DNA of 64,000 nucleotides. It comes from Linnemannia schmuckeri (lineage: Eukaryota; Mortierellomycota; Mortierellomycetes; Mortierellales; Mortierellaceae). Positions 43,659 through 55,393 of this stretch are shown here, piece by piece. Positions within the stretch are counted from its first letter, which is position 1. Every line of letters starts with the position of its first letter. Below the pieces are notes generated by a model, which was not told where the DNA came from, did not search any database, and saw only the letters and a list, made by a program, of their open reading frames with translations. The DNA lies in NCBI GenBank assembly GCA_029449235.1, contig JANATG010000013.1, positions 186,001 through 250,000 of the forward strand. Direction: 5' to 3'. The translations under genes were made by a program, and so were the position numbers.

Positions 43659-46450
43659 ATGCCACCAACCACACAACAACAACAGCCACAACCACCACCA
43701 CCACCACAACAACAACAACAGCAACAACAAAAACAACAACAACAGCATCAACAACAGCAGCGTTCAAACCAACTGCGAGTAAAAGTCAATGAAGTCGCCC
43801 CCTCATTACTCCAACCAAGTCCCATCCTCGGCGGCACTCGCACACCGATGCACCTAGTCCACATTTCGAATCGCAAGTTGAACCAAGAGGTGTTTTCGAA
43901 CCAGGACCGGTCGATTCATCGGCGGATAGTGATCAAGAACTTTTTGACGGAGCTGTACCAGCTGCATCCGATTGAATGGATCGAGCCAAGCAGTGTGGCG
44001 GTGGATGACCAAGACCAATGGTTGGAGCAGACGCTCTCTGCGGCGGGGATTGATTCGCAGGTAAATTATCAGTCGTTGCTGTTGCTGCTGTGGGCGTCTA
44101 GTATGGATTTAGAAGGGGTGCGAGATGCTATTGGTCAACGGGCTATTGGTCTGGTGGCCAATGGTTATCATGTCCATGAAATCCATTGGATGTGACCGAG
44201 TCAATAATTAACTGACCTTTTACCTATTGTTTTGTATTCGTACTCATTGTTCTTAATCAGCAGGACGAGGATGGTGTTGATGCTGATAATGACCACAATG
44301 ATGACTACTACACCGACAGCCATCACCACCACCACGATAGCCAAGATCTCGCTGAACTCTCACCCTCAGCAGCAGCAGCCGCCTCAGTCGTCGCCTCACG
44401 TCGGAGACCCTTGTCCCTCAGGTCAAACAGAGTCCCGCTCCCTCGTCCAGTATCCGTCGAACTCTCACAATCGCTTCATTCCTATCTCTCAGCAGTGTTT
44501 GATGTCAATTGGTCCATCGGTCAGTCGTCCAACACTGAGGATTCTTTCGTCACGGCTCCGACTTCCAATCATCCTCTCTCTTCCTCCTCCTCGTCTTCGT
44601 CTTCAGCATCAGCATCGGGATCGTCGTCGCGTTCTCAGGCTCTTTCTACAAAGAGACCAACTTTGGGACAAAGGACGATTGAGAGCTTCATGGCACCGGA
44701 ACAGGACAATGCCACTACAGGGCAAGGCAAGAAGAGTTATGGAAGAGGTACGGACATTAATTACAAAGCAGACGAGAGCCACCAGTTGCAGCAACAACAT
44801 CAAGGCGGTTCTAGACCCGACACAGCCTCAGTCTCACACCACCAACAACGCCATCAAGGCAGTAATAAGAACAACAGCAAGGTCGTGTCCGCTTCCCGGG
44901 TTGGCCCCGAGAGCCGGACTCCACCGCCTCGCCCATCCACTCCACCTCCACTACTGGCCTCAAAAAATGCTCTTACGACAACAACAGCGACAAAAACATC
45001 GGAAAAGTATGCGCCTCCTCGCCCGGAACGACCCTCCTCCCCCTCTGCTATGCCCTACACTCTCTGCTTTGACCCAGACCCTTCACTCTCGATGCAACAG
45101 TCGAATTACGCGGCGTCTACTGCTGTATACGAGCCCATATCAATGGCTCCTCAACAGCACATTCACAACCACATCCATATTCATGTCCACAACTATCCTC
45201 CAGAAGCCACTACTGCAGCAACGACAACCACAACATTGTCAACATCGCCGCCTCGACGCTCCATTACTCCCCCACCACGATCTTCGCGGTATCCCAAACC
45301 CCCACCTCCTCGACCCACGACAACAACGACTACCACAACCACTACCGAGTACATCTCATACTCAACCGACTACTCGACCTCCATACATCCTCAATGGACC
45401 ACCACCGATCCAAAGGCGATTTTGTCAGCCACTGCCGCAGCGACTGCAAACTTGCCTCCAACCTGGCAACCTGTGTCTTTGGAGTCTCTTCTCCCTTCGA
45501 CTATGACTACTACCTCGACGGCAAGTTACCCACCGGAAAAGTCGGCTGACGGTCTGATGAATGGCAGGGATGTGGAAGAGGAGGATGAACAACCGTATCT
45601 GGCTACGTCGCCCCCAACGACCTCACGATACCCTCGCTCGCCCCCGCCTCCACCATATACCCAATCGCCTATCGATCAAAACTCGTTTGCAGCGCCCTTG
45701 TCGCCCTCGATGTCGCCCGCTGCCTTTTCGCCCTATGAAGCTTACGCTTCTAAACAACAGCAGTCTACATTCATGCCCGTTCTGACAACGCAGCCTCAGT
45801 CGACCCTGGCCAGTGACGCCAGTGCGAGCGCGAACCAAAAGCTGTTGGAGTACAAACAGTATCAGGAGCGCCAAAAGATGTTTGCCCGCGGCGATGACTC
45901 TGAAAAAGACGAATCGTTAAAACTGGATGGACTTGGGTTCATTCGCAGATTGTCACGTCAAAGCTCCAAGAAGAAGAACCCTTTGGCAAGCATCAGCGCC
46001 CCTCTTCCCTCGACCTTGTCCTATTCTTCCTCCTCGGCCTCTTCAACGACCTCCTTGTCTGTCGCCGTGCCCCTCTACACCATTGGCGGCGGCCTCGAGA
46101 GATATCATGACGACCAACAACAACAATCCTCCTCCTCAAAAGGAGTAGATGTAAGTGGCGGTGGCAGCGCACGTTACTCATTACAGCCAGCAGCCAAGAA
46201 TGCGGTGAGCATGCTCAAGGGGACACTCTCCTCCGTCAAGAGTGGTCTCTCTCGATCCTCGTCCCCTACTCCGTCCTCAGCTTCGTCGATTGGGCCAATT
46301 GGCCCACCGATGACGATGAGTTCTAGCGCGTTGTCGTATGGAGCTGTCGATAGGGTCTCATGTGTGGGACCTCAACAGATGTATCATTACCCTGCTCCTT
46401 CTACGAGTGCTTCTCCTTCTTCTGCAACCATGACTACGGTAGTCCTGTGA
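43659..46450 (+). CDS. Large low-complexity hypothetical protein with a conserved N-terminal block
   Basis: The simplest model has two exons, 43659-44060 and 44264-46450, giving 862 aa. The N-terminus is Gln/Pro-rich (from CAA/CAG and CCA runs). Residues about 60-134 are ordered (HLVHISNRKLNQEVF, RRIVIKNFLTELYQLHPIEW) and not recognised. The rest is Ser/Thr/Pro-rich and disordered, with proline motifs (PPPPRPTTTT, SPPPPPYTQSP) that could bind SH3/WW domains. A PIP-box-like QRTIESFM lies at about 270-277. The donor at 44061 is strong, but the open frame continues coding-like to 44195, so the true donor may be further right. A 178-aa read-through form is also possible. Function unknown. Confidence 0.7.
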
Positions 46451-47948
46451 TTGCCTTTGAGGATAGTTATTTTTTTTGTTAGCGCATTGTATTTCATTCC
46501 TTTCCAAGCCCGCTTATGCAACAACGACCCACACCAACCTCTTTCCTCTCCCCTCCTCCCTATTTTTCTACATCTTCACCGAGAAAAAAACAAAAAAAAC
46601 AAAAACAAAAACAAAAATAAAAATAAAAACAGAATCCTTATGTTCGAAATCTTAAAAAATCCAACGCCCAAATGTCCAACACCAGCCCATTTGTCCCATA
46701 CCAATGCCAACAACAAATTTACAAACATTAATGGGTGGAAGAGTATGTCGAGAAAATGTGAGCGGACGAAATTCATTTGTTGTGCGCACCCATGGTCAGA
46801 AAGGAAGGGAGAAGGGCTAAATGCTCTTGAGAGCCATGATGGTGGATTGGAGTTGAGCAAACAACAGGGAGAGGGAAGGAAGAGAGGTTAATGTATTGTG
46901 GGCAAGAGAAAATATGTTCCCGACTCTTGCTTTTGTATGTCCTGCGAGCATGTGTACAGGTGTATGTTTGTTTGAGGGACAGATGCAGGGAGATAAATGG
47001 TAAGGAGGTGAAGATGTAACTCTTGGGAGCGTCAGGCGAAGAGAGAAGGACAAAAGGAGGAAAGAGAGCAATGGATGTATTCCTCCGATGGCACATCTGA
47101 GGGTGTGCATGTCATGGCATAGCAATACTGAACAAGTGCAAGAGGCAAGAAAGGAACAGTAGAACAACACGAAGGAAGAGGAGGAAGAAAAGGAATGAGA
47201 AAAAATATAGGAGGTAGCATATCGAGTCCGTTGTTCCTGCTTTCTGATTGACCATGAATCCCCTCCCTCCTTCCTTTCCTCTTGTTTTCTCCCTCTTGCA
47301 TCCATCCATCCATACCATCTTTGTTTATTTATTTGCATGTCCCCCTTTTTTCTCTTTACTGCTTTGTCTTTTCTGTTTTTCGTTCGTGTGCTCATAGCGT
47401 TGTGTTCAATGGTGGCAACAAACCCTTATTCTTATTTGCTACCTGCATGATTAAAAAAAGTCGCCTTGGTGGTTTTTTTTTTGTACGCCTATGTTGGTAT
47501 TATCTTTTCCCCCCATGTCTTGCCTATGTCCTTCACACTCAACGCCCTTGTGCCTTCTGCCTGCCTTTCCCTATCTCTGAACTCCATGTCTCTCTTCTTG
47601 TTCTTCACTCTCCGCACACTCTCACTCTTTTTTTTTTTCTTTTCTTTCATTCGTACACACTCCACTTCTTTCTCTTCTCATCCTTCTTGCCTCACTCTCA
47701 TTCCCCATCAACAACCGCCTACATTCAACCAACCCACTCTCTCTGTCTCTCCTCTTTCTCACTTCTCCTCCACACGCCCACCCTCACAACACATTCACTA
47801 CCTTTCTACTCAATGCTCATGCATTCATACCCCTAAAAAGCCATAAAAAAACCCCCCATCATAACAATAGCAACAACAACAACTTGCACTACTATACGCT
47901 ACCAACCAACGACACCGGTACCTTGCCATAACAATAAGAACAGCAAAA
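46451..47948. other. Intergenic region, no gene recognised
   Basis: It contains A-rich runs (46588-46630), GA- and CT-biased blocks (47250-47830) and the leader of the first FAD monooxygenase. No conserved frame was seen. Confidence 0.45.
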
Positions 47949-50221
47949 ATGTCGTTTTCAAAAGACCTCAGGGGAAAAGACGCTAAGGCAAGCAGTCGCC
48001 CTAAACGCAACAACAACAAACCCTACTCCTCTTCCTCACCCTCCGGCTCACGAACAAGAGTCTCCTCCTCCACATCCACAAGAACCCCTTACCCCCCTCG
48101 CAGACAACCTCAAACCCAGGCTCAACGTATCCTCATCATTGGCGGTAGTATCCACGGCCTCATCCTCGCTATCCTATTTCAGCGCCTCCGTATCGACTAT
48201 CTCATCCTCGAGCGGTCTTGTGAGTTCGGGGTCCCGCTGAATGGGATCGTGCTCGGCTCGTTCGCCGTCAATTTGCTTGAGATGCTCGGATTGGTTGACG
48301 TTGTCAAATCGCGGTCGACCGAGATGCACCGGATGAAGATCTGGCGGGAGAGTGGGATCATCCAGGCCGAGACCGACTTTTCGGGCGCCGCGGATCGGTA
48401 CTCTCATAACGGCATTGCGATCGCCGGGAGGGTGTTACTGGATATCTTGAGAGATCAGATCCCTGGGGACAAGATCTTGACGGGCAAGGAGGTCAAGGGG
48501 TATGTGCAGGATGAGTTTGAGGTCAGGGCCTCCTGTCAGGATGGGGGTGTTTATTGGGGCACAATGTTGGTTGGGTGTGATGGGATGAATAGTACGATTC
48601 GCAAACTGTTGCATCAGGAACAGGCTGCACGGTTGTCAGCAGAAGATAGGAGGCCGGATCGGAGGACGTGTAGCGTGATGGGTGTGACGAGGGTTTTGGA
48701 CGATGTTACATATCTGGACCCGGATACCATGCAGGATATCTTTCGAATGGACTATATCAACACTCAAGTCATCCTCGGTCAAGCTGAACCCTTTGCCGTA
48801 CGTGTTACATTCTTCAATTGCTCTTTGGATGGGTGTTTTCATGTTTGGCATGCTTTTACGTTTTCTCACAAACTTTTTTTGTTCAATTGGCATGATATGT
48901 AGTGCTGGATGGTTCCGATGCCAGTGGAGCGCAGGATAAGCTGGATGATCACCTACCATCGGCCTGACGAGGAGCCAGCAGTACACCCCGACGAACTGGA
49001 ACCAGACTCGATGGATCGGCCCAATGTCGAGCAAGAGTTTGTAAACAAAGTCAGGTAAATGAGCAAACAAAAAAGCCAAATCTACAACAAAAAAGGGGTT
49101 GCTTTTTGCGAGATGCTTAACGAGAGCAGACCAAAAGTGGGGATGGAGAGATCTGCTAATTGCAGTTTTCCTTCCTTTGGCTATTGTTCGATCGGCGTGC
49201 ATGAAAGTAATAATAACCATGCCTTTTGTTTGTTTATTTTCGAATATTACTAGAGACTACTACTGTCCGTATGGTGGTGGATCGTTAGGTCAGCTTTTAG
49301 ATCATAGCGACCCAGAGGATATTAATCAAGTATCTAGCGACAGACGGTCGTACGATATGTGGTATAGCGGTCGTGTTGTCCTAGGCGGCGATGGTAAATT
49401 GATTTGCATTGCTCTTTTTTTTTTTTAATGCTGGCTTGTGCACGACGCGAGTCATAGATAACAGCTTTTTTTCAATTTGCTGACTAAGGATTGTGTGGTT
49501 TTTTTGATCAATTCCGACGGTACCTTCCATATAGCATGCCACAAGGTAATTTCACAGAAAAAAGCTGCCCATTTCTTATTTGCGTATGGTTAATTGACGA
49601 GACTTATTGACAACTTTTTTTTTCTTTCCATCTTCAATCATTGCTATGAACATTCGCTCACAGCTTGTGCCAGGAGGAGGACAAGGGTAAGACGCAGACG
49701 TACAAAACATTGGTTGATAAAGTGAATTGAGAGAGCGCTTATTCTTACTTGACTCTAACCACGACGCATCTTGTTACAACGATAATAGAGCATTGCAGGC
49801 GATGCTTGACGCATGTTCACTGGCACCACTGATTCAACACGCGCTAATCACGAGCGGGGACACATCAGGAGCTGAACAACTACGACATATCACCATCGCA
49901 CTAGAATCTTATTACCGTGAGCGGCACGAGATTGCAAGGACAGCCGTCGAAGGGTCTGCAGACCTAAGTCGGTTGATGGCGCTTCATTTCGCACATGAGC
50001 CTGCTAGTCTTACATACCTTCAGGACCCGAATCAACCATTGATGATCTCTCCGAGCGGACAACCGATCCTATTTATGGCGCCCCCGAACATTGACCTGGA
50101 GTTTGATTTCTTCCCAGCGTGGCTGCAGCGGTATGCGGAGGGGATGGATCAGTTCGCTGCGGAGGGCCATGGAGCTGGAGGAGAAGAGCATAGTGACGAT
50201 GAGGAACCTTTTCTGCATTGA
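47949..50221 (+). CDS. FAD-dependent monooxygenase (class A flavoprotein), paralogue 1
   Basis: The predicted protein is 535 aa from six exons: 47949-48797, 48903-49054, 49254-49393, 49535-49545 (11 nt), 49664-49686 (23 nt) and 49789-50221. After a 58-residue Ser/Arg-rich extension comes the dinucleotide fold ILIIGGSIHGLILAILFQRL, where the usual GxGxxG reads GGSIHG (65-70). The DG motif is MLVGCDGMNSTIR. The FAD-ribityl motif GDACHK (379-384) is followed by LVPGGGQGALQAMLDA. These are hallmarks of salicylate-hydroxylase/zeaxanthin-epoxidase-like enzymes, which hydroxylate small aromatics or epoxidise isoprenoids using FAD and NAD(P)H. The substrate is unknown. The two tiny exons are needed to rebuild the motif. 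Confidence 0.88.
49535..49545 (+). other. 11-nt micro-exon encoding ACHK
   Basis: CATGCCACAAG sits between ATAG and GTAATT. It turns G|CA-TGC-CAC-AAG into Ala-Cys-His-Lys and completes the FAD motif GDACHK. An equivalent exon exists in paralogue 2 at 53557-53567. Confidence 0.85.
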
Positions 50222-50535
50222 CATTTTGTACAGTTGTTTTTAAAAAAAATTGCGCCACTAAAAATATTATTCTTCTCAAATAATACACTGTCTGATTTTT
50301 TCTATATTTGTGTTTGTTGAGTCATCACACGCCAAACGCCATCGCTCTCTTTGATCTCCATCAACCATTCTCTCCTCATCACCCCTTCTCTCTCTCTGCA
50401 CACTCTCACATCCATTTACTACAACAACGCAAATTATATTTCACACACGCTATACACACGGTACGCACGCTCACTCTACACGCACGCGCGCGTCCTACTC
50501 AAAACCAACCAACCCCAACATACAAATAAAATCTC
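50222..50535. other. Short spacer between FAD monooxygenase genes 1 and 2
   Basis: 314 bp, with an A/T-rich 3' end for gene 1 and a CA/TC-rich leader for gene 2. The compact spacing suits a tandem duplicate. Confidence 0.6.
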
Positions 50536-53500
50536 ATGGACCCAGTCATCATCGTGGGCGCAGGTCTAGGCGGCCTACTATTAGCCCTCCTTCTCGACCA
50601 GGCCACTACACCCATCCCATACACGATTCTAGAACGTTCAACAGAACGTAAGTGGCCCCTCGAAGGAGGAGGAGTAATCTTCTTGACCCCACAGATCCAC
50701 CCACTTTTGGCACGACTCGGGATTTTGGAAGCTTTACGAGAGATCTCACGACCTGTTGCTGCGCTTACGGTCTACGAGTACCACCAGTACGCCAAGGCTG
50801 CTGCTTCTCTTGATTCCGCGGGAGGAGGAGGAGGTGCGGGGTCTTCCTCGCAAGCGGGATCGGCGTCGGGGTCTGGGTCTGCGGGGTCTGCGGGGTCGGG
50901 ATCGGAGCCCAAGAGGTCGGGATTTGGTGGTGGTGATGGTGATGATGATGGTGGTGAAGGCATGTTATTTTCAAAGTCCAGGTATGTAGCGCGTTAGAGA
51001 CTAGCATATGTAAAGTCGACGATAGAGAAGATGATGATGGGATAAGGGGTACCGCCTATTAATGACTAGTGGATAGTGGCTGGGATATCGTTGGATAGGA
51101 CTAGGTACTGAAGGAGGAGTATCAGATGCCCGTACTTTAGCTTTAAGAAAACATCCGTCCACATGTCTCGGATATTATGAGGCATTTTGGGATGCGATAG
51201 GATAGATATGGGAACTATTGGCGTATGGCTATCTGGGGTGTAATGGTACAGTGAATGAGATATGACAGGTACCGTGTCGGATACGGACGCGCTCCGTATC
51301 TTTAGTAATGTATATGGAAAAGGTAGTCAAGAAGGAAAGAAAGAAAGAAAGACAAGAACCAAGAGGAAAGAAGCAAAGGCGGATACTGAAGAAAGTAAAA
51401 GGAGGATAAGAGAAAGTGAGTGAGTGAGAGAGGAAAAAGGAGTAGCCGGTGTTGGATTGGGGATTGAAAGTGTTCAAGGCCCGTCCAGACCTAGCGAAGT
51501 GAGCAAATGTCAATGGGTTTTAGCACCTAGTAGCTTTAGAGTACATAGTTCTACTGTGGTACTTGAATTGTATTCTCGATCAAATTTGTGCGGAGCAAAA
51601 AAAAAAAAAAAAAAAATGAAAGTGTACCCGAGCGAAAAGCAAAGGGCAATATTGTAGATGCAAGCCAGAATTGCAAACAGACTTCGCTCACTCACATCTA
51701 ATACTTTTCTATTCTTTCTCTGCCTTTGCTTGTTCTATTCCTGTATACATACACTTTCATACAAAATCCCATCTCCCAACGCCCAACATATGCTCTATCG
51801 CATCTGGTACCGGTACTATGTTGTAATGTGACGGCACACACACACCCACAGATACGATTATGACACGCTAGCGATTTCGAGACCCGAACTGTACAACTTC
51901 TTGGTCGATCGGATTCCGGAGGAAAAGCTCGTGCTGGGGAAACAGGTCGAAGAACTGGTTTTCCAAGACATTGCTCATGACGAAAGGAGCGCAGTGCCTG
52001 TGCCAGCGCCAGTTCCAGATACTAGAAGCAGCAGGAGGAGCAGTGGTGGCAGAGGCACGGAAGCGGAGGTGGAGGAGGTGCAGGCGGAGGAGGTAGGAGC
52101 GGAACAAGGAGGAGCAATTATGATGACGATACCTCTTATGGATAACCACAGCGGAATTGACCCTAATACTTCCAATATTGTAGCTGCTGTGGTGTGTTCG
52201 GACGGATCGCGATATGAAGGAATCATTGTTGGGGCGGATGGCGCGTATAGTACTGTCCGATTGAGTCTTTACCGACATTTGAGGGACCGAGGGCTTTTGA
52301 CGACTGCTGCTGCGGATAAGAAGGATAGTAATGAGATTCATCATCATCATGGACATGGACCGATGCAGGCCAAGTTTCGGGTACTTGTTGGGCAGACTCG
52401 AGAACTGGACCCTGACCGATTCGAGCTTTTGAAGAACGAGTATTCAGATGTGCGCGTTTTAGTTTCCCAGGGCATTTATCCCTTTGCCGTAAGTAATTGG
52501 AGGATGTTAATGTGCATGTTGTGTTACTAGAAAAGGCTTGATCGACATTAGATGTCTAAGGACAAGAGAGGGAAGGGGGATGGGGAAAGGGGCTAATTTA
52601 CTTTTTATTTTTCTTTGTGTTCAGGCATGCTTGCGCGCATTGTACAGTTCATTCTCACGGGATATTTCATCATTAACATAAACAGCTTTTTTTATTTCTC
52701 GGGACAAATACGAAATGATAGTTCTGGTGTGTCCCGATGACTGGGAACAAGATCTGTTGGATGCTAGAAGAAAAACTGGCCGATGAACAAATCTGTCCCG
52801 AGATTGAGGATTTCGCCCAGAACCAACTAGCGATCTCTCAACTCTGCGAATCTGTCCGATCGATCCCCAGTTCGTACCAAGAAGGAAGAGTAACGGTGGG
52901 GGAGATTATCCTGGACTCGACTCCCGAGGGAACTGCCGCTTTACTCCTACGCGAGGAGGGCTACTTTTCGACTTGGACACATGGCAACATTGCTCTCATG
53001 GGTGATGGTAAGTTTGTCTTTTAATTTACAAACAACTACAAGAAACCAGTTTGTCATTTTTTTTGCAACTTGAAAGTTGCTGGGGAAGGGGAGAAGGGCA
53101 GGGGCAGGGGTAGGGGTAGGGGCAGGGGCAGGGGTAGGGGTAGGGAAGAATAGGATGGGCCGTTTGGTGTCCAGTTTTTACGGAAGTATCGTTTATGGAG
53201 ATCGGAATGATGAGGAAGCGAAAGGAAAGGAGGTTTTCGTAATTGACCGCGATAGACCCTGCTCCTTTGTAGCTCTTGTTGCTGACTGTTTGCCTTGTTA
53301 CATGTTCGATGATGAAAAGTTGAAGTAGAAGTGGAAGTTGAACTGTAAAGAGACACTGAGGGAAGAGGATTTTTGAATATCCATTCATCGTACATCTCTT
53401 TCTCTCTCTCTTGCGGCGAGATCCGTCGATCTTTTTTTTTGCTATTATTATTTTTCCTAATGCCATTCAATCTCTTGCTCATTAACATTAATACCCATTG

Positions 53501-54577
53501 GGCTTTTCTTTCTATTTTTTATGATTCCGACAATTACCTTGCTCGTCATTGAATAGCTTGCCACAAGGTAATAATGAGCTATCTCTCTCTGTCATGTCAT
53601 TTCATGTTGGCCTCTCTGTCTGTGTGTCTGTCTGACTGTCAAAGTTCCTCCGTCCGTCTCCCGGCTCTGAAAATGACTCTGGGCTACCTTGAATAGCTTT
53701 ACTTGGCATAACTGGGTTACCATGGCTGCAGCAAGGAAGAGGACAGGGGGAGTTTGTTTGATCCTTCCGGTGGATCTATTTTCATTCGATCCCGAACACA
53801 TATGTTACTCCCTCTCTCGCTATTCAAATTCAAATATGAGGAAGAATGAGGACCTACACACAGCACCTTATTCAAACTCGAAACCAAACCGCCATGTCGG
53901 CTCTCAGGAACACACACTCTCACTCATAACTCTCACACACGCTTTCCTATTTATCCCATACATACCCTCTTCTCTTCCCATCTTTCTGTCTTGGAACCGC
54001 CACTTATACATATACATATTCGCACACACGAAACACCCTCGTACGATACATGTTATATTAATACTCTCTCTTCATATATTTTTTTCAATAGGCGCTCCCG
54101 TATACAGGTCAGCCGATACTTCAGGCCGGACAGGATGCACTCAAGCTGGCCTATGTCCTGTACGCCCACAGCCTGGATGCTTCTTCTCTGGCCTGTTCTC
54201 CGCCGCCGCTCTCTTCTTCCAATTCGACTGTGAGTTCTGAGGGTACATTTGCATCGGTGGTGGACCCACCTATTCCCATTTCCTCTTCTGGTCCTTCTAC
54301 TGCTTCTGCTGCTGTATGTTCTCACGAGACAAAGGAGATGAAGGGAAGAAGGAGTGATATCAGGGAGAGACTCCGCTCGTATGAAGCAGAGCGCCGAGCG
54401 GAAGCTGAGCACGCGGTCAGGCGAGCTGGCCAGGTTTCGAGACTGCTCCTGCTGAGTTCTTTCGATGTCCGCGATCCTGAATCTTCCTATAGGGATCAGC
54501 AGGAGGGGAAGATGAGATTCAGGAGGGAGAAGGAGAGGGAGTTACAAAAATTGTTTGCTGGAACTGCAGGATTGTGA
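50536..54577 (+). CDS. FAD-dependent monooxygenase (class A flavoprotein), paralogue 2
   Basis: The predicted protein is 621 aa from five exons: 50536-50981, 51852-52488, 52722-53007, 53557-53567 (11 nt) and 54092-54577. The N-terminal fold VIIVGAGLGGLLLALLL has a regular GxGxxG. The DG motif is IIVGADGAYSTVR. GDACHK ends at residue 460 and is followed by ALPYTGQPILQAGQDALKLA. The spacing equals paralogue 1, but the usual GQG loop reads GQP. Two disordered inserts are present, Gly/Ser-rich at about 95-145 and Arg/Glu-rich at about 200-235. YPFA|FWCVPM in this gene aligns with EPFA|CWMVPM in paralogue 1, showing a shared intron position. Introns 1 (870 nt), 3 and 4 are long, and intron 3 holds a G-rich array. 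Activity may be altered by the loop change. Confidence 0.85.
53088..53147 (+). repeat. G-rich GGGGCA/GGGGTA hexamer array in an intron
   Basis: About ten units of AGGGGC/AGGGGT in tandem lie inside intron 3 of the second FAD monooxygenase. Many runs of four G on the transcribed-sense strand make it a candidate G-quadruplex in DNA and pre-mRNA. It is not the canonical telomere repeat. Confidence 0.85.
53557..53567 (+). other. 11-nt micro-exon encoding ACHK
   Basis: CTTGCCACAAG is flanked by GAATAG and GTAATA. Together with the preceding G it encodes Ala-Cys-His-Lys, as in paralogue 1. Confidence 0.85.
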
Positions 54578-55393
54578 GAAGGTGTAGAAGGTGTAGAGAA
54601 AGAATAGTTGAGGGGAAGGAAGGAGGGAGGAGGGAGGAGGGAGGAGGGAGGAGGGAGGAGGGAGGAGGGAGGAGGGAGGAGGGAGGAATGTAGTATGAGT
54701 AGTAGAGTTGATGACTGAGAGACTTAAGAAAAAGGCTTGGCCACGTTGACACGTTGGTATGCTGACAAGGCATATCAAAATTACTTTTTTTTTTTTTTTT
54801 TTTTTTTTTTGGTTTTTGGGTGTTCGAGTACATGCCCCCATTTTTTTTTATTCCTTTTTTTGTGTTTATGAGTTTTCACTTTTTGTTTCTTCTTGTGCGT
54901 GTGAGTTGTCTTGGATGCGGATGTGAATAGGGATGAGCGTGACATAAAACACTCATGGGTGCCACGCTCACCTCCACTATTTTTTATTTTGTGTCTCGCT
55001 TCTTATTTTGCTTCGATTTCTCACAGCAAACCGCAGTCTAGGAAGGTAGAAAGTACAGTTGTCTTTCGACTAGACTACAGCCTTCGGTCTCGATTCCATA
55101 AACAACAATAACTACTACCACTACTACTACCACTACTACTACTACTACCATAACAACAACAAAATGAACATATGGACGGTTAAAAGGGGTGTGTTGCCCG
55201 CTACTATAGGCTGGTTGAACTCTTTATCCCTTGTTCTCTCGCCCAAGGTTTGAACCCAACCCACTCAATTGTCAACAAAAGGATTGAAAAAAAAAAAAAA
55301 AAAAAAAAAAACTTTCTCTAAAAGACAAAAGGGCGAATCGCTTTTCGTTCAAATACAGAGATATTGGTAAAATAAGTTTTTTTTTTTTTCTTT
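54578..55393. other. 3' flank of monooxygenase 2
   Basis: It holds a purine heptamer array (54611-54686), a T29 tract at 54784-54812, an ACTACT triplet array at 55109-55150 and an A24 run near 55288. No gene was seen. Confidence 0.5.
54611..54686 (+). repeat. Purine heptamer array (GAGGGAG)n
   Basis: About ten near-perfect 7-nt GGAGGGA units begin just after the stop of monooxygenase 2, probably in its 3' UTR. Confidence 0.85.

Noticed and set aside
44232..45506. A 424-codon frame overlapping the low-complexity gene
   Set aside because: It is a shifted reading of repeats in the same exon. The frame of 43659-46450 continues through and carries the ordered N-terminal block.
51229..51695. Small frames within the 870-nt intron of monooxygenase 2
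   Set aside because: They have no domain. Splicing 50981 to 51852 gives the R-Y-D-Y-D-T family join in frame.
53088..53147. Possible telomere or subtelomere repeat
   Set aside because: Units are GGGGCA/GGGGTA, short and inside an intron, not TTAGGG arrays. No other subtelomeric sign is present.
53689..54240. A 183-codon frame in monooxygenase 2
   Set aside because: It spans intron 4 and reads exon 5 out of frame. Joining 53567 to 54092 restores the family block after GDACHK with the same spacing as paralogue 1.
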